A stretch of DNA of 64,000 bases from the NCBI GenBank assembly GCA_041447245.1, contig JBGMEA010000012.1, positions 1 to 64,000 on the forward strand, written 5' to 3'. Of this stretch, positions 44,547-53,395 are shown piece after piece. This DNA is from JBGMEA01 sp041447245. Its GTDB lineage: Bacteria; Bacillota; Clostridia; Eubacteriales; Anaerofustaceae. Position 1 is the stretch's first letter. Every line of letters begins with the position of its first letter. The notes beneath the pieces were generated by a model. The model did no database searches, was not told where the DNA came from, and saw only the letters and a program-made list of their open reading frames with translations. Position numbers and translations under genes: made by a program.

Positions 44547-45206
44547 ATGATTCTTGCACAGACAAAAGGGGACAAAACAAAAGAAAAAATCATATCCGTT
44601 GCAAAAGAATTATTTCGAAACAACGGATACGATCAGGTTCTGATCAAGGATATTTCCGCTGCTGTAGGGATTGCCGCGGGGAATCTGAATTATTATTTCC
44701 CTACCAAGGAGAGCATCGCGATGGAGTTGGTCGATCGGTATTTGGATCGGATTCGCATATTTGTGGATGAGACCTCAGCTTCCGACGATCATTATTATGC
44801 CAAGATGCTGAACCTGTGGCTGATTTATTTCGTAAATATTTTCGGAGACAAACAGGCGCTTCGTTTTTATCGGGAACTTGTACAGAAGAAAAAAGATCAT
44901 CATTCCATCATTCTGCACGGGGTGGACACGGTCTACCGTTCCATCATCGAAGCGTTCGGCCTCGATATCGGGAAATTTGACTATAAATATTTTACTTATG
45001 CGGATTTGGGTGCAAGGCAGGAAATCATCATTAATTATTTGAACGGGCGTTTCCCCGAACTGGATGTTTTGGGATTGTATCGAATCATCCAGGTGAATAC
45101 GATGCGTCTTTTGGGAATCGACCCGGATCTGTTTGAATCCATGATCGGCGATGTCATCGCTAAAAGCCGCATGCAGGATTTCTCTCATATTCATTTGTTG
45201 GACTGA
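44547..45206 (+). CDS. TetR/AcrR-family regulator
   Basis: 219 residues. The N-terminal helix-turn-helix (about 13-60) reads KIISVAKELFRNNGYDQV, IKDISAAVGIAAGNLNYYFPTKESI. The C-terminal ligand domain is not recognised. The ATG at 44547 with GGGG upstream is chosen over a start overlapping the promoter. It lies 122 bases after the glutamate-synthase-like gene in the same direction with its own promoter, so it may regulate that gene or itself. Confidence 0.88.
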   Translation: MILAQTKGDKTKEKIISVAKELFRNNGYDQVLIKDISAAVGIAAGNLNYYFPTKESIAMELVDRYLDRIRIFVDETSASDDHYYAKMLNLWLIYFVNIFGDKQALRFYRELVQKKKDHHSIILHGVDTVYRSIIEAFGLDIGKFDYKYFTYADLGARQEIIINYLNGRFPELDVLGLYRIIQVNTMRLLGIDPDLFESMIGDVIAKSRMQDFSHIHLLD

Positions 45207-45216
45207 AGAAAATGTT

Positions 45217-45245
45217 TTGCTTTTTCTTTCCCTCTGTGATATAAT
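45217..45245 (+). promoter_or_regulatory. Strong promoter of rplS
   Basis: TTGCTT (45217-45222), 17-base spacer, TATAAT (45240-45245) with TGA extension. Confidence 0.85.
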
Positions 45246-45251
45246 ATTAAC

Positions 45252-45310
45252 GCTATTACGGCGGTCCTCTGTTTGATACAAGAACGCTTAGGAAGGAAGG
45301 AGGAGCACAA
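45252..45310 (+). ncRNA. Possible L19 leader (5' UTR of rplS)
   Basis: About 60 bases between promoter and rplS, purine-rich toward the start codon, with GCGGTCCTC able to pair with the GGAAGGAAGGAGG ribosome-binding region. Bacillota often have a structured autoregulatory L19 leader here. Only position and complementarity support it. Confidence 0.35.
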
Positions 45311-45655
45311 ATGGATTTGATTCAAATTGTGGAACAGGAAAATCTCAAAGAAAATATCATCCCGTTTGAAATCGGCGACACGGTGAAAGTTCACGTGAAA
45401 GTCGTGGAAGGAAAACGCGAACGTATTCAGATTTTCGAAGGAATTGTGCTCAAACGTCAGAACGGCGGCTCTCGCGAAACCTTCACGGTAAGAAAAATTT
45501 CTTATGGTGTGGGCGTGGAACGAACCTTCCCGCTACACTCACCGAGAATCGATAAAATCGAAGTGGTGAGACGCGGTAAAGTACGTAGGGCTAAGCTCAA
45601 CTATCTGCGCGGCAGAGTTGGGAAGGCTGTTAAAGTCAAAGAAAAAAGAAGATAA
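45311..45655 (+). CDS. rplS: 50S ribosomal protein L19
   Basis: 114 residues. FEIGDTVKVHVKVVEGKRERIQIFEGIV, then RKISYGVGVERTFPLHSPRIDKIEVV and KLNYLRGRVGKAVKVKE in fragments are diagnostic. It sits at the 30S-50S interface. Its stop lies inside the stem of its terminator. Confidence 0.98.
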   Translation: MDLIQIVEQENLKENIIPFEIGDTVKVHVKVVEGKRERIQIFEGIVLKRQNGGSRETFTVRKISYGVGVERTFPLHSPRIDKIEVVRRGKVRRAKLNYLRGRVGKAVKVKEKRR

Positions 45656-45679
45656 GAAGCGAAAGCTTCTTATTTTTTT
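45652..45679 (+). terminator. Intrinsic terminator of rplS
   Basis: ATAAGAAGC-GAAA-GCTTCTTAT with GNRA loop and seven T's. Confidence 0.9.
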
Positions 45680-45734
45680 GCGGTGCGGTTTGAAAAAATC
45701 GGACAAGGCATCGGATTCACTCGGAATTCTGCGC

Positions 45735-45764
45735 TTGCCGATTACTTTCCGTCTGTAGTATAAT
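45735..45764 (+). promoter_or_regulatory. Promoter of the AEC transporter gene
   Basis: TTGCCG (45735-45740), 18-base spacer, TATAAT (45759-45764). The predicted start falls on or next to the ATG at 45772. Confidence 0.7.
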
Positions 45765-45771
45765 GACAACC

Positions 45772-46713
45772 ATGAGCAATTTAATCTTTTCCGCCAATAT
45801 CGTATTTCCGCTGTTTGTGATTATTCTGGCCGGATTTCTGTTCCGAAAAACCGGGTTTGTCGATGAACGGTTTCTGCATACCGCAGATCGGCTGACGTTT
45901 CTTTTTTTGCTGCCGATTGTTTTGTTCGTGAATGTTTATCAGGCTGATCTGAAATCGGTGCTCAACGGACGTTTGATTTTGTTTGTTTTCTGCGGAATTG
46001 TTGCCGTCAATCTGATGGCGTTTCTTCTGGTTCCGCTGTTTGTCAAAGATAACGGGCGGCGCGGGACGATGATTCAGGCGGTGACAAGAAGCAATTATAT
46101 TTTGATCGGAATTCCGATCTGCCAGCTGATTTACGGAATACAGGGTGCTGTCGAAGTTTCCGTTGTGGCTGCCGTGTACGTGCCGACGGTGAATTTCTTT
46201 GCTGTTTTGGCGTTGTCTACATTCAACCGCGGTGAGAAAAAAGGATGGAAAGGGCTTGCGAGAAATTTGATTTCAAATCCTTTCATTGTGAGCATTTTTC
46301 TTGCGCTGGCATTGAATCTGTCAGGAATCGGATTTCCCGAGTTCCTGGATCGCGCGCTCAGTCAGATTGCGGCGATGGCAACTCCGTTTGCGTTATTGCT
46401 TCTCGGCGCAGAATTTGATATGAGCAGTATTCGAGGGAATGCAAAGGCGATCGTGCTCGGAACACTGTCGAAGCTTTTACTGATGCCTGCATGTGTATTG
46501 GCCGTGGCGTATTTAATGGGGTTCAGAGGTTTGGATTATGTCATCATCATGACGGCGTTTGCTTCTCCCGTTGCCGTATCAAGCAGTATTATGGCGAAGA
46601 ATATGGCGTGTGACGACAGGCTCGCATCGCATTTGGTGGTGAGCACAACACTGTTTTCTGCGGTGTCGCTGTTTTTGCTGCTCTTTGTTTCGAAGTCACT
46701 CGGCATCATGTAA
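45772..46713 (+). CDS. AEC (auxin efflux carrier) family transporter
   Basis: 313 residues with about ten hydrophobic helices. ANIVFPLFVIILAGFLFRK at the start, SNYILIGIPI in the middle and the C-terminal ASPVAVSSSIMAKNM fit the AEC/BART permeases, which move carboxylates such as malate in bacteria. An earlier ATG at 45763 lies inside the -10 box, so 45772 is taken; no Shine-Dalgarno precedes it, suggesting a leaderless message. Confidence 0.88.
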   Translation: MSNLIFSANIVFPLFVIILAGFLFRKTGFVDERFLHTADRLTFLFLLPIVLFVNVYQADLKSVLNGRLILFVFCGIVAVNLMAFLLVPLFVKDNGRRGTMIQAVTRSNYILIGIPICQLIYGIQGAVEVSVVAAVYVPTVNFFAVLALSTFNRGEKKGWKGLARNLISNPFIVSIFLALALNLSGIGFPEFLDRALSQIAAMATPFALLLLGAEFDMSSIRGNAKAIVLGTLSKLLLMPACVLAVAYLMGFRGLDYVIIMTAFASPVAVSSSIMAKNMACDDRLASHLVVSTTLFSAVSLFLLLFVSKSLGIM

Positions 46714-46715
46714 AT

Positions 46716-46748
46716 AAAAGGCCAAACGGGTTTCCGTTCGGCCTTTTT
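46716..46748. terminator. Bidirectional terminator between AEC and ABC genes
   Basis: AAAGGCC plus AACGG arms with one A-C mismatch and a GTTT loop, flanked by A-run and T-run. Confidence 0.85.
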
Positions 46749-46766
46749 TATAATGGTTCGATAGCA

Positions 46767-48662
46767 TTACGCAGAAATTTTTTCGAATTGGCTGTTATAA
46801 AGTTTTGCGTAGAATCCGCCTTTTGCCATCAGTTCTTCATGTGTGCCCTGTTCCACGATGTCACCGTCATTGATGCAGAGGATCAGGTCGGCATTACGGA
46901 TCGTGGATAAGCGATGGGCGATGACAAAGCTGGTGCGTCCTTCCATCAGTTTGTCCATTGCCTTCTGTATCAGGATTTCCGTTCGGGTATCCACAGAACT
47001 GGTTGCTTCATCCAGAATCAGGACTTTCGGATCCGCGAGAATGGCGCGTGCGATGGTGAGGAGCTGTTTTTGTCCCTGCGAAACGTTGCTTGCTTCTTCG
47101 TTAAGTTCCATATCGTAGGAATTGGGCAGGGTTCGGACGAAGTGATCGACCTGAGCAGCCTTCGCCGCTGCTTCGACTTCTTCGTCTGTTGCGTCCAGTT
47201 TCCCATAGCGGATATTATCACGGATCGTTCCGTTGTACAACCATGTGTCCTGAAGCACCATGCCGAATACGCTTCGCAAATCATCTCGGGAGAAGTCGTG
47301 GATATCGTGTCCGTCAAGCAGAATTTGTCCGCTGTCGATGTCATAAAATCGCATAAGCAGTTTGACAATGGTTGTTTTCCCTGCGCCTGTCGGCCCGACC
47401 AGCGCAACTTTCTGACCCTGTTTGATTGCTGCGGAAAAATCATGAATGATGGTTTTTTCCGGAGTGTAGCCGAATTTTACATTTTTGAATTCCACATTGC
47501 CTTCGATTTTCAATGCATTCGGGTTATCCTTGTTTTCCGAATTTGCAATTACATAGTTCTGAGTATCTGCGGGTTCTTCATTTTCGGCAAGAAATTCGAA
47601 AACGCGTTCTGCCGCGGCAGCGGTTTGTTGCAGAATGTTGGAGATGTTGGCAATCTGGGTAATCGGTTGTGTGAAGGATCTGACATACTGAATAAATGCC
47701 TGGATGCTTCCGACAGTAATGGATCCGTTTGAAGCCAACCATCCACCCAAAATGCAGATGACGACATAACCGAGATTGCCGATGAAGTTCATAATCGGCA
47801 TGACCAATCCCGAAAGGAACTGCGATTTCCATGCGGAGTGATAAAGAGTTTCATTGTATCCGTCGAAACGTTCCACTGATTTCTTTTCTCCGTTGAACGC
47901 TTTCATGACAATATGTCCGCCGTACATTTCTTCCACATGGCCATTGATGTGTCCGAGATAATTTTGCTGATCTTTAAAATGTTTCTGTGATCGTTTGATG
48001 ATCTGCATGACAAGCAGCATCGATATCGGGATGATACAGAGCGCAACCAGCGTTAATGTCAGGCTGATGGTGAGCATCATAATCAGCACCCCGATGATCG
48101 TTGTCGCGGAAGTAATCAGCTGTGTAATGCTTTGGTTCAGCGACTGGCTGAGCATATCGACGTCGTTTGTCACGCGGGAAAGTACTTCGCCGTAATTGGT
48201 TTTATCAAAATAGTTGAGCGGGATACGGTCTATTTTTGCCATAATCTGTTTGCGAAGATTGTATGTGACTTTCATCGATACATCTGTCATCAGATATCCC
48301 TGAATGTAAGAGAACAGAGAGCTGATGACATACAGCACGATCAGAATAAACATAATATGTGCGATGTAGGCAAAGTCAATGCCGTCTCCCCCGGCAATCA
48401 TACTCATCAGTCCGCGGAACAGTTCTGTGGTGGCTTTTGCCAGGATTTTCGGTCCGACAATCATAAACACAGTGGAGAAAACTGCGAACAATACGACTGC
48501 CAACAGTTTGAATTTATATACCGCGAGATATCCAACCAGATTTTTTATGCTGGATTTGAAATCTTTTGCTTTTTCTCCCGAGGACATACCCGGAGGACCG
48601 CCGCCGGGACCGCGCATGAATCCGCCGCCTCGTGGACGGTTGGTTTGATTATTTGCTGTCAT
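46767..48662 (-). CDS. ABC exporter half-transporter (permease-ATPase), second subunit
   Basis: 631 residues. A Gly/Arg-rich N-terminal tail (PRGGGFMRGPGGGPPGM), six transmembrane helices (about 35-340) and an ATPase domain with Walker A GPTGAGKTTIVKLL, signature NVSQGQKQLL, Walker B KVLILDEATSSVDTRTE and His switch AHRLSTI. It overlaps the preceding ABC gene by four bases and should form a heterodimer with it. Probably exports drugs, lipids or peptides. Confidence 0.93.
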   Translation of the reverse strand: MTANNQTNRPRGGGFMRGPGGGPPGMSSGEKAKDFKSSIKNLVGYLAVYKFKLLAVVLFAVFSTVFMIVGPKILAKATTELFRGLMSMIAGGDGIDFAYIAHIMFILIVLYVISSLFSYIQGYLMTDVSMKVTYNLRKQIMAKIDRIPLNYFDKTNYGEVLSRVTNDVDMLSQSLNQSITQLITSATTIIGVLIMMLTISLTLTLVALCIIPISMLLVMQIIKRSQKHFKDQQNYLGHINGHVEEMYGGHIVMKAFNGEKKSVERFDGYNETLYHSAWKSQFLSGLVMPIMNFIGNLGYVVICILGGWLASNGSITVGSIQAFIQYVRSFTQPITQIANISNILQQTAAAAERVFEFLAENEEPADTQNYVIANSENKDNPNALKIEGNVEFKNVKFGYTPEKTIIHDFSAAIKQGQKVALVGPTGAGKTTIVKLLMRFYDIDSGQILLDGHDIHDFSRDDLRSVFGMVLQDTWLYNGTIRDNIRYGKLDATDEEVEAAAKAAQVDHFVRTLPNSYDMELNEEASNVSQGQKQLLTIARAILADPKVLILDEATSSVDTRTEILIQKAMDKLMEGRTSFVIAHRLSTIRNADLILCINDGDIVEQGTHEELMAKGGFYAKLYNSQFEKISA

Positions 48663-50899
48663 GCCAATTCCTCCTTAGAAAGCTGAGATTCGGCAATTTC
48701 CCGGTAGACATCGCAGTCTTTGAGCAATTGTCGGTGTGTTCCGATGCCCACAATGTCCCCGTCATCCAGCACGATGATCTTATCTGCATCCATGATGGTG
48801 CTGACGCGTTGGGCGACAATGAGAACCGTGGCATCCGAAGTGTAAGTTTTGAGTGCTTTTCTCAATGCGGCGTCCGTTTTGAAATCCAATGCGGAAAAGC
48901 TGTCGTCAAAGATGTAGATCGGCGCGTTTTTGGCGAGCGCACGTGCAATCGACAAACGCTGCTTCTGTCCGCCCGATACATTGGAACCTCCCTGCGCAAT
49001 CGGTTTGTCGTAATGTTCTTCATCCGATTCAATGAAGTCTTCCGCCTGAGCAATTTTTGCCGCAAGCCGTACTTCTTCATCGGTGGCGTCTTCTTTCCCG
49101 TAGCGGATATTGGAGCCGATGTCTCCGGAGAACAACACTGCTTTTTGCGGGATATAGCCGATTATTTCGCGCAGATCATGCTGTGTGACATTGCGGATGT
49201 CAATGCCGTCGATGGTAATGGATCCCTCGGTTACATCATAAAAGCGCGGGATCAGATTGACGAGGGTGGACTTTCCTGAACCGGTGGAACCGATAAATGC
49301 CGTTGTGCATCCGGGTTCGGCGGTCAGTGTGATGTGCTCGAGCACATCGCTTTCCGCGTTCGGGAATCGGAAACTGACATCATTGAAAGATACCAGTCCT
49401 TTTACCGGGCGGGCAAAGGAAACGGGAGATTTCGGATCCAGAATGGTTGGTTCCGTATTGAGCACTTCACCGATTCTGCTAGCCGAAACCGATGCACGGG
49501 GCACCATAATGAACATGACCGCAATCATCAGGAAGGAGAAAATGATCTGCATTGCATATTGCATAAATGCCATCATATCACCGACCTGCATGGCCGAGTC
49601 CGCAATTTGATGTCCGCCGATCCAGACGATCAGCAGCGTGACGCCATTCATCAGCAGCATCATAAACGGCATCATAAAGACCATGACACGGTTAACGAAC
49701 AAATTGGTTTGGGTCAGATCGATGTTTGCTTTATCGAAGCGGGCTTCTTCGTATTTTTGATTTCCGAAAGCCCGGATTACCATCATTCCGCTCAGGCTTT
49801 CCCTGGTTACCAGGTTGAGGCGGTCGATGAGTTTTTGAATGATTTTGAATTTTGGCATTGCAACAGAGAATACAACGGTAATAATACCGAGCAGAAGGAT
49901 GACTGCTGCGGCAATAATCCAACTGAGCGAAACGCTCTTGTGAACGGCCATAATGACTCCGCCCGCTCCCAATATCGGTGCGTAACACAACATACGGATG
50001 CCCATATTGATGAGCATCTGAACCTGCGTGACATCGTTTGTGCTGCGGGTGATCAGAGATGCGGTGGAAAATTGGTCAAATTCATGGCTCGAAAAACTTT
50101 CCACGCGCCGGAACAAATCATGGCGCATCCGTTTGGCGACTCCTGCGGCAACACGGGCACTGAAGAATCCGACTCCGATGCTGGCAGCGGCACCTGCGAG
50201 CGTGATCAATACCATCTCGAATCCTTTATTCAGAATGTAACTGCTTTGGATTTTTGAGGTGTCAATGCCAAGCTCTTTGTAGAAAATTCCCGTGAATGCG
50301 ATGCCGACCTGTTTGGTGAACATCGAATCGGTCGAAGCCGCTTTGTTGATGGCATCCGTAAAAGCAGATGCTGGCATGTAATTCAGGTATGGGATGATTT
50401 GGTAAAGCTGATCCAAATCAATGTCGATCGAGTTGGTAGAGGTGTCATATGAGGAAGCGGCATCGGAAGAACTCTGTGATGCTGTATAGTCCTGCATATA
50501 GAGCATAAACGCGTATACCGCTTTGCAATAGATTGCACCGGTTTGATCGATTGCCGTCTGGTCGGTTGCCGATAAAACGTAAATGGCATTGTTTTCCAGT
50601 AACGGATATTCCGCAAGGTACTTTTCCGAGTCCTGCGAATTCGGCTCAATCAGTTTGTAATGGGACTGTATCGTTTCGCGTTCGGAATCCGGCATGAAAA
50701 ACGAGATCAGATCCATACCGTTTTTGCTGATAGCCTGCGGAGCGGTTTCCGTTATGCCTCCCTGCTGTATGCCGACATTTACAATGTCTGACATCAGATT
50801 CGGCAGGCTCAGGTCTGAAACAGCCTGTCCCAGCAGCAGCACAAGGCATAAGGCGACAATCAGTCCGTAGGATTTCAAATATCGAAATATGGTTTTCAA
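48659..50899 (-). CDS. ABC exporter half-transporter with large extracellular insertion, first subunit
   Basis: 746 residues starting at TTG. Between the first and second transmembrane helices is an extracellular insertion of about 180 residues (about 35-225) rich in Ser/Tyr/Asp. The ATPase domain has GSTGSGKSTLVNLI, NVSGGQKQRLS and the Walker B IYIFDDSFSALD, where Asp replaces the usual catalytic Glu; the partner keeps Glu, as in asymmetric heterodimeric exporters. Last in the order MarR - small membrane protein - ABC - ABC. The start codon is weakly supported (AAAGGA 13 bases upstream). Confidence 0.9.
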   Translation of the reverse strand: MKTIFRYLKSYGLIVALCLVLLLGQAVSDLSLPNLMSDIVNVGIQQGGITETAPQAISKNGMDLISFFMPDSERETIQSHYKLIEPNSQDSEKYLAEYPLLENNAIYVLSATDQTAIDQTGAIYCKAVYAFMLYMQDYTASQSSSDAASSYDTSTNSIDIDLDQLYQIIPYLNYMPASAFTDAINKAASTDSMFTKQVGIAFTGIFYKELGIDTSKIQSSYILNKGFEMVLITLAGAAASIGVGFFSARVAAGVAKRMRHDLFRRVESFSSHEFDQFSTASLITRSTNDVTQVQMLINMGIRMLCYAPILGAGGVIMAVHKSVSLSWIIAAAVILLLGIITVVFSVAMPKFKIIQKLIDRLNLVTRESLSGMMVIRAFGNQKYEEARFDKANIDLTQTNLFVNRVMVFMMPFMMLLMNGVTLLIVWIGGHQIADSAMQVGDMMAFMQYAMQIIFSFLMIAVMFIMVPRASVSASRIGEVLNTEPTILDPKSPVSFARPVKGLVSFNDVSFRFPNAESDVLEHITLTAEPGCTTAFIGSTGSGKSTLVNLIPRFYDVTEGSITIDGIDIRNVTQHDLREIIGYIPQKAVLFSGDIGSNIRYGKEDATDEEVRLAAKIAQAEDFIESDEEHYDKPIAQGGSNVSGGQKQRLSIARALAKNAPIYIFDDSFSALDFKTDAALRKALKTYTSDATVLIVAQRVSTIMDADKIIVLDDGDIVGIGTHRQLLKDCDVYREIAESQLSKEELA

Positions 50900-51003
50900 A
50901 ACAGGATTGATTCCTTTCCATTGTTTTTTTATTCTGTTTCATCGTATGCAGCGCATACAATTGATTATAACATCGATACATAATGTATCCGATAGGTTCT
51001 TCG

Positions 51004-51327
51004 TTATGCAGTAGACTGTGTTACTTTTTTGCGAAAGGATCTTCTTTTTTCTTTTGCAATGCAGATTTTTCCGGTCATCACAGAAGCGAACAAGATGATG
51101 TCCGGGATGAATTCGGTTCGTTTTTTATCGGTCGGAAATGCAAAAATCAGTTCTCCGCAGAATTTGTATTCGAACTCATTTCCCACAATCAACCGCGCAG
51201 CGGGTGCTTTGGAAAGAGGGACGTCGTTTTTAATAAAGACTTTGGAGAGATTGATCGCCCCGATCAGAAGTATGCCCAACAGACAGATCGTGGAAATTTG
51301 ATCAATGCGGATCGTATGTTTATTCAT
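51004..51327 (-). CDS. Small membrane protein between MarR and ABC genes
   Basis: 107 residues. One N-terminal hydrophobic helix (about 10-30, ISTICLLGILLIGAINL) and a short basic C-terminus. The ATG overlaps the MarR stop by eight bases, so translation is probably coupled. No family recognised; it may help the exporter or be a short envelope factor. Confidence 0.6.
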   Translation of the reverse strand: MNKHTIRIDQISTICLLGILLIGAINLSKVFIKNDVPLSKAPAARLIVGNEFEYKFCGELIFAFPTDKKRTEFIPDIILFASVMTGKICIAKEKRRSFRKKVTQSTA

Positions 51328-51760
51328 GTACACACTCCATTTTTGTGCCTGTAATCGTTGCCGCATTTGCGGATACAATTCGAATCATACGATCCAGTTC
51401 GGCAACTTCGTTTTCGGAAAGCCCTTCATAAATGCGGGTATTCCATTCATCGAGTGACGCTTTCATATGATGCTGTATTTTTTTGCCTTCTTCGGATAAA
51501 ACAATGATATTTTCTCTTTTGTTTTCAGGATTTTCTTTTCGGATAATCAGGTTTTTTTCTTCCAGCTTTGCGAGCGTCTTTGCAATGGCTCCCTTGTCAA
51601 TCAGGAAGAATTTTGAAATATACTCTTGATTGATGTATTCATGATGCGCGAGAAACATCAAAACGATCTGCTCGGAAAATCCGATGTGGAACCGTTTCAT
51701 TTTCTGGGACAAAAACACTCGTCCGAAGCGTGCAATGATGGAACAGTATTTCATCAGCAT
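51320..51760 (-). CDS. MarR-family regulator
   Basis: 146 residues with the winged helix in FLIDKGAIAKTLAKLEEKNLI and RKENPENKRENIIVLSEEGKK. GGAGG precedes the ATG. It heads the exporter operon and has a perfect inverted repeat in its promoter region, the usual arrangement of an autorepressing, ligand-released repressor. Confidence 0.93.
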   Translation of the reverse strand: MLMKYCSIIARFGRVFLSQKMKRFHIGFSEQIVLMFLAHHEYINQEYISKFFLIDKGAIAKTLAKLEEKNLIIRKENPENKRENIIVLSEEGKKIQHHMKASLDEWNTRIYEGLSENEVAELDRMIRIVSANAATITGTKMECVHE

Positions 51761-51781
51761 ATGAGTCAGCCTCCGCTAATT

Positions 51782-51811
51782 TTGTTGTCGTTACAACAAT
51801 TGAAGTGTCAA
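51782..51811 (-). promoter_or_regulatory. MarR operator and -35 region
   Basis: TTGTTGT-CGTT-ACAACAA, a perfect 7-bp inverted repeat (51782-51799), lies directly downstream of a minus-strand TTGACA (51806-51811), where the -10 is expected. Confidence 0.6.
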
Positions 51812-51895
51812 CATTCTATCTTGATCGGAGTGCAATGTCAAGCGCTTTCGGTTAATTCGCGAGAGAAAAAATGAACGCACATTTTAAACCGCCAA

Positions 51896-51928
51896 ATAAA
51901 AAGACAGACATGAAAAAACATGTCTGTC
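51896..51928 (-). terminator. Intrinsic terminator of the GNAT gene
   Basis: GACAGACATG/CATGTCTGTC 10-bp stem, six-base loop, T-run on the minus strand. Confidence 0.85.
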
Positions 51929-51978
51929 CAGAATTTCGATTCAATCTGTTTGCATTTGTGCGCGGACGTATCGGAATA

Positions 51979-52467
51979 CTATTGTTCGGTTTTCTGATAA
52001 GCGATTCTGGGTGCTCCGTCCGGCAGATAAATGGTACCGCATTCGGTGAAACCGAGCTTATCAAGAAGATTGCGCATCGGACGGTTTTCTTCATGCGTAT
52101 CGATCCGCAGATTTCCGCATCGGGAAAGAGCCCAGTCGATGCAATATGTCGCAATGCCGCGTTCATGCCGTGCAACGGCGAGTCGATGGATGACTCCGTA
52201 AGGGTCGTCATTCAGCCAGTCTCCATTTACGATCGTGGCATAAGTCGGATCATCGCCGATGCGGAAAAAAAACGAAGCAGCAATATCCTCTTTATCGATA
52301 CAGATGTAAAGGTTTTTATTGATAATGTCTTCTCTGAGCAGCGATTCTTCGGGGTAAGTTCCGACCCACTGGTCGGAATTCCCGGTTTCCCGCATAAATA
52401 ATTTTGCTTGGTTATAGATCATTAGAATATGGGGAATGTCGCTGTCTTGAGCGGTTTGAATTTTCAT
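51979..52467 (-). CDS. GNAT-family N-acetyltransferase
   Basis: 162 residues. The acetyl-CoA binding core shows GVIHRLAVARHERGIATYCIDWAL and the late motif ENRPMRNLLDKLGFTECG. The substrate cannot be told. CAGGAG precedes the ATG. Short distance to a TetR gene upstream (35 bases), so they may be cotranscribed. Confidence 0.88.
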   Translation of the reverse strand: MKIQTAQDSDIPHILMIYNQAKLFMRETGNSDQWVGTYPEESLLREDIINKNLYICIDKEDIAASFFFRIGDDPTYATIVNGDWLNDDPYGVIHRLAVARHERGIATYCIDWALSRCGNLRIDTHEENRPMRNLLDKLGFTECGTIYLPDGAPRIAYQKTEQ

Positions 52468-52502
52468 AAAGCTCCTGTTTGCGATTGTCGCTAGTTTTGT
52501 AT

Positions 52503-53213
52503 TTAAATGTCGAGCAGCTTTTCGATGGGAGTAGGAGTGAGCAATTCTTTGCTATAAAGAAATTTTCCAGGATTTTTCAGGAAAGGATAGGATGCGATGA
52601 TGCGATCAACCGCCGCGGAAGACTCTTCGATGGCCTTTTGTATCTCAGATTCCGTCCACTTGAGATTGAGTGCGAATGTCCAGAGATGCACCATCAGATT
52701 GTAATATTCGTCGAATGAAAATGCAAAGCCCCGGTTGATGTTTCTTTGAATTTCGATGGCCGTTGGGAATGTCAGCGAAACGAATCGGCGGAAAGATTTT
52801 TCTGCATCGGATTGATATTCGGGTTCATATTTTGCAAGAAGAAGCATCAGATCATTTTTCTGTACTCCCTGATAGATACTCTCCAGAACAAGATTTTCGT
52901 CAAAGAGTTCATTAAGGAAACGAAAATAGTCTTTTGAAAAATAAGATAATCGCGACATCATATTATCCACTGCAATGTTAAATAAGAACGGATCTTTGTG
53001 TACATCAATTTCGTTGCGCAGATGTCCTGAGAGAATCTGATAATTTTCGCGTAAAATCGTGATGGCGATGTTTTGTTTATGTTTGAAATAGTAGCTGATC
53101 AGTCCTTGGTTGACGCCTGCTGCTTCTGCGATTTTTCTGTTGGTTGTTCGCTGATAGCCTTCTTCGATAAAGAGTATTTTAGCAGTTTCATAGATTCTCT
53201 GTTTTGTTTGCAT
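52503..53213 (-). CDS. TetR/AcrR-family regulator divergent from UroD-family gene
   Basis: 236 residues. Helix-turn-helix in the first 50 residues: KILFIEEGYQRTTNRKIAEAAGVNQGLISYYFKHK given in parts as EEGYQRTTNRKIAEAAG and QGLISYYFKHK. The ligand domain is unknown. It is divergent from the 461-residue UroD-family gene, with an inverted repeat between them, so it probably controls both. GAGGAAC precedes the ATG. Confidence 0.9.
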   Translation of the reverse strand: MQTKQRIYETAKILFIEEGYQRTTNRKIAEAAGVNQGLISYYFKHKQNIAITILRENYQILSGHLRNEIDVHKDPFLFNIAVDNMMSRLSYFSKDYFRFLNELFDENLVLESIYQGVQKNDLMLLLAKYEPEYQSDAEKSFRRFVSLTFPTAIEIQRNINRGFAFSFDEYYNLMVHLWTFALNLKWTESEIQKAIEESSAAVDRIIASYPFLKNPGKFLYSKELLTPTPIEKLLDI

Positions 53214-53264
53214 CGCCGTTCCTCTTCTATGACATGCAGTATAACATAAAATCTGTCTGAATTA

Positions 53265-53283
53265 AATATTCAGATCGAATATT
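53265..53283. promoter_or_regulatory. Inverted repeat operator for the TetR regulator
   Basis: AATATTC-AGATC-GAATATT, perfect 7-bp arms with five-base spacer, between the divergent TetR and UroD-family promoters. Confidence 0.6.
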
Positions 53284-53314
53284 GAAAAAACGAGAAGTAT
53301 AATAATAAAATCAA

Positions 53315-53343
53315 TTGACAATACAAAATAAGACAGGTATACT
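53315..53343 (+). promoter_or_regulatory. Consensus promoter of the UroD-family gene
   Basis: TTGACA (53315-53320), 17-base spacer, TATACT (53338-53343). Confidence 0.85.
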
Positions 53344-53395
53344 TATTTACAGCTTATTATTTAGCCATGAGTAAATAATTGGGAGGAATGAACAA

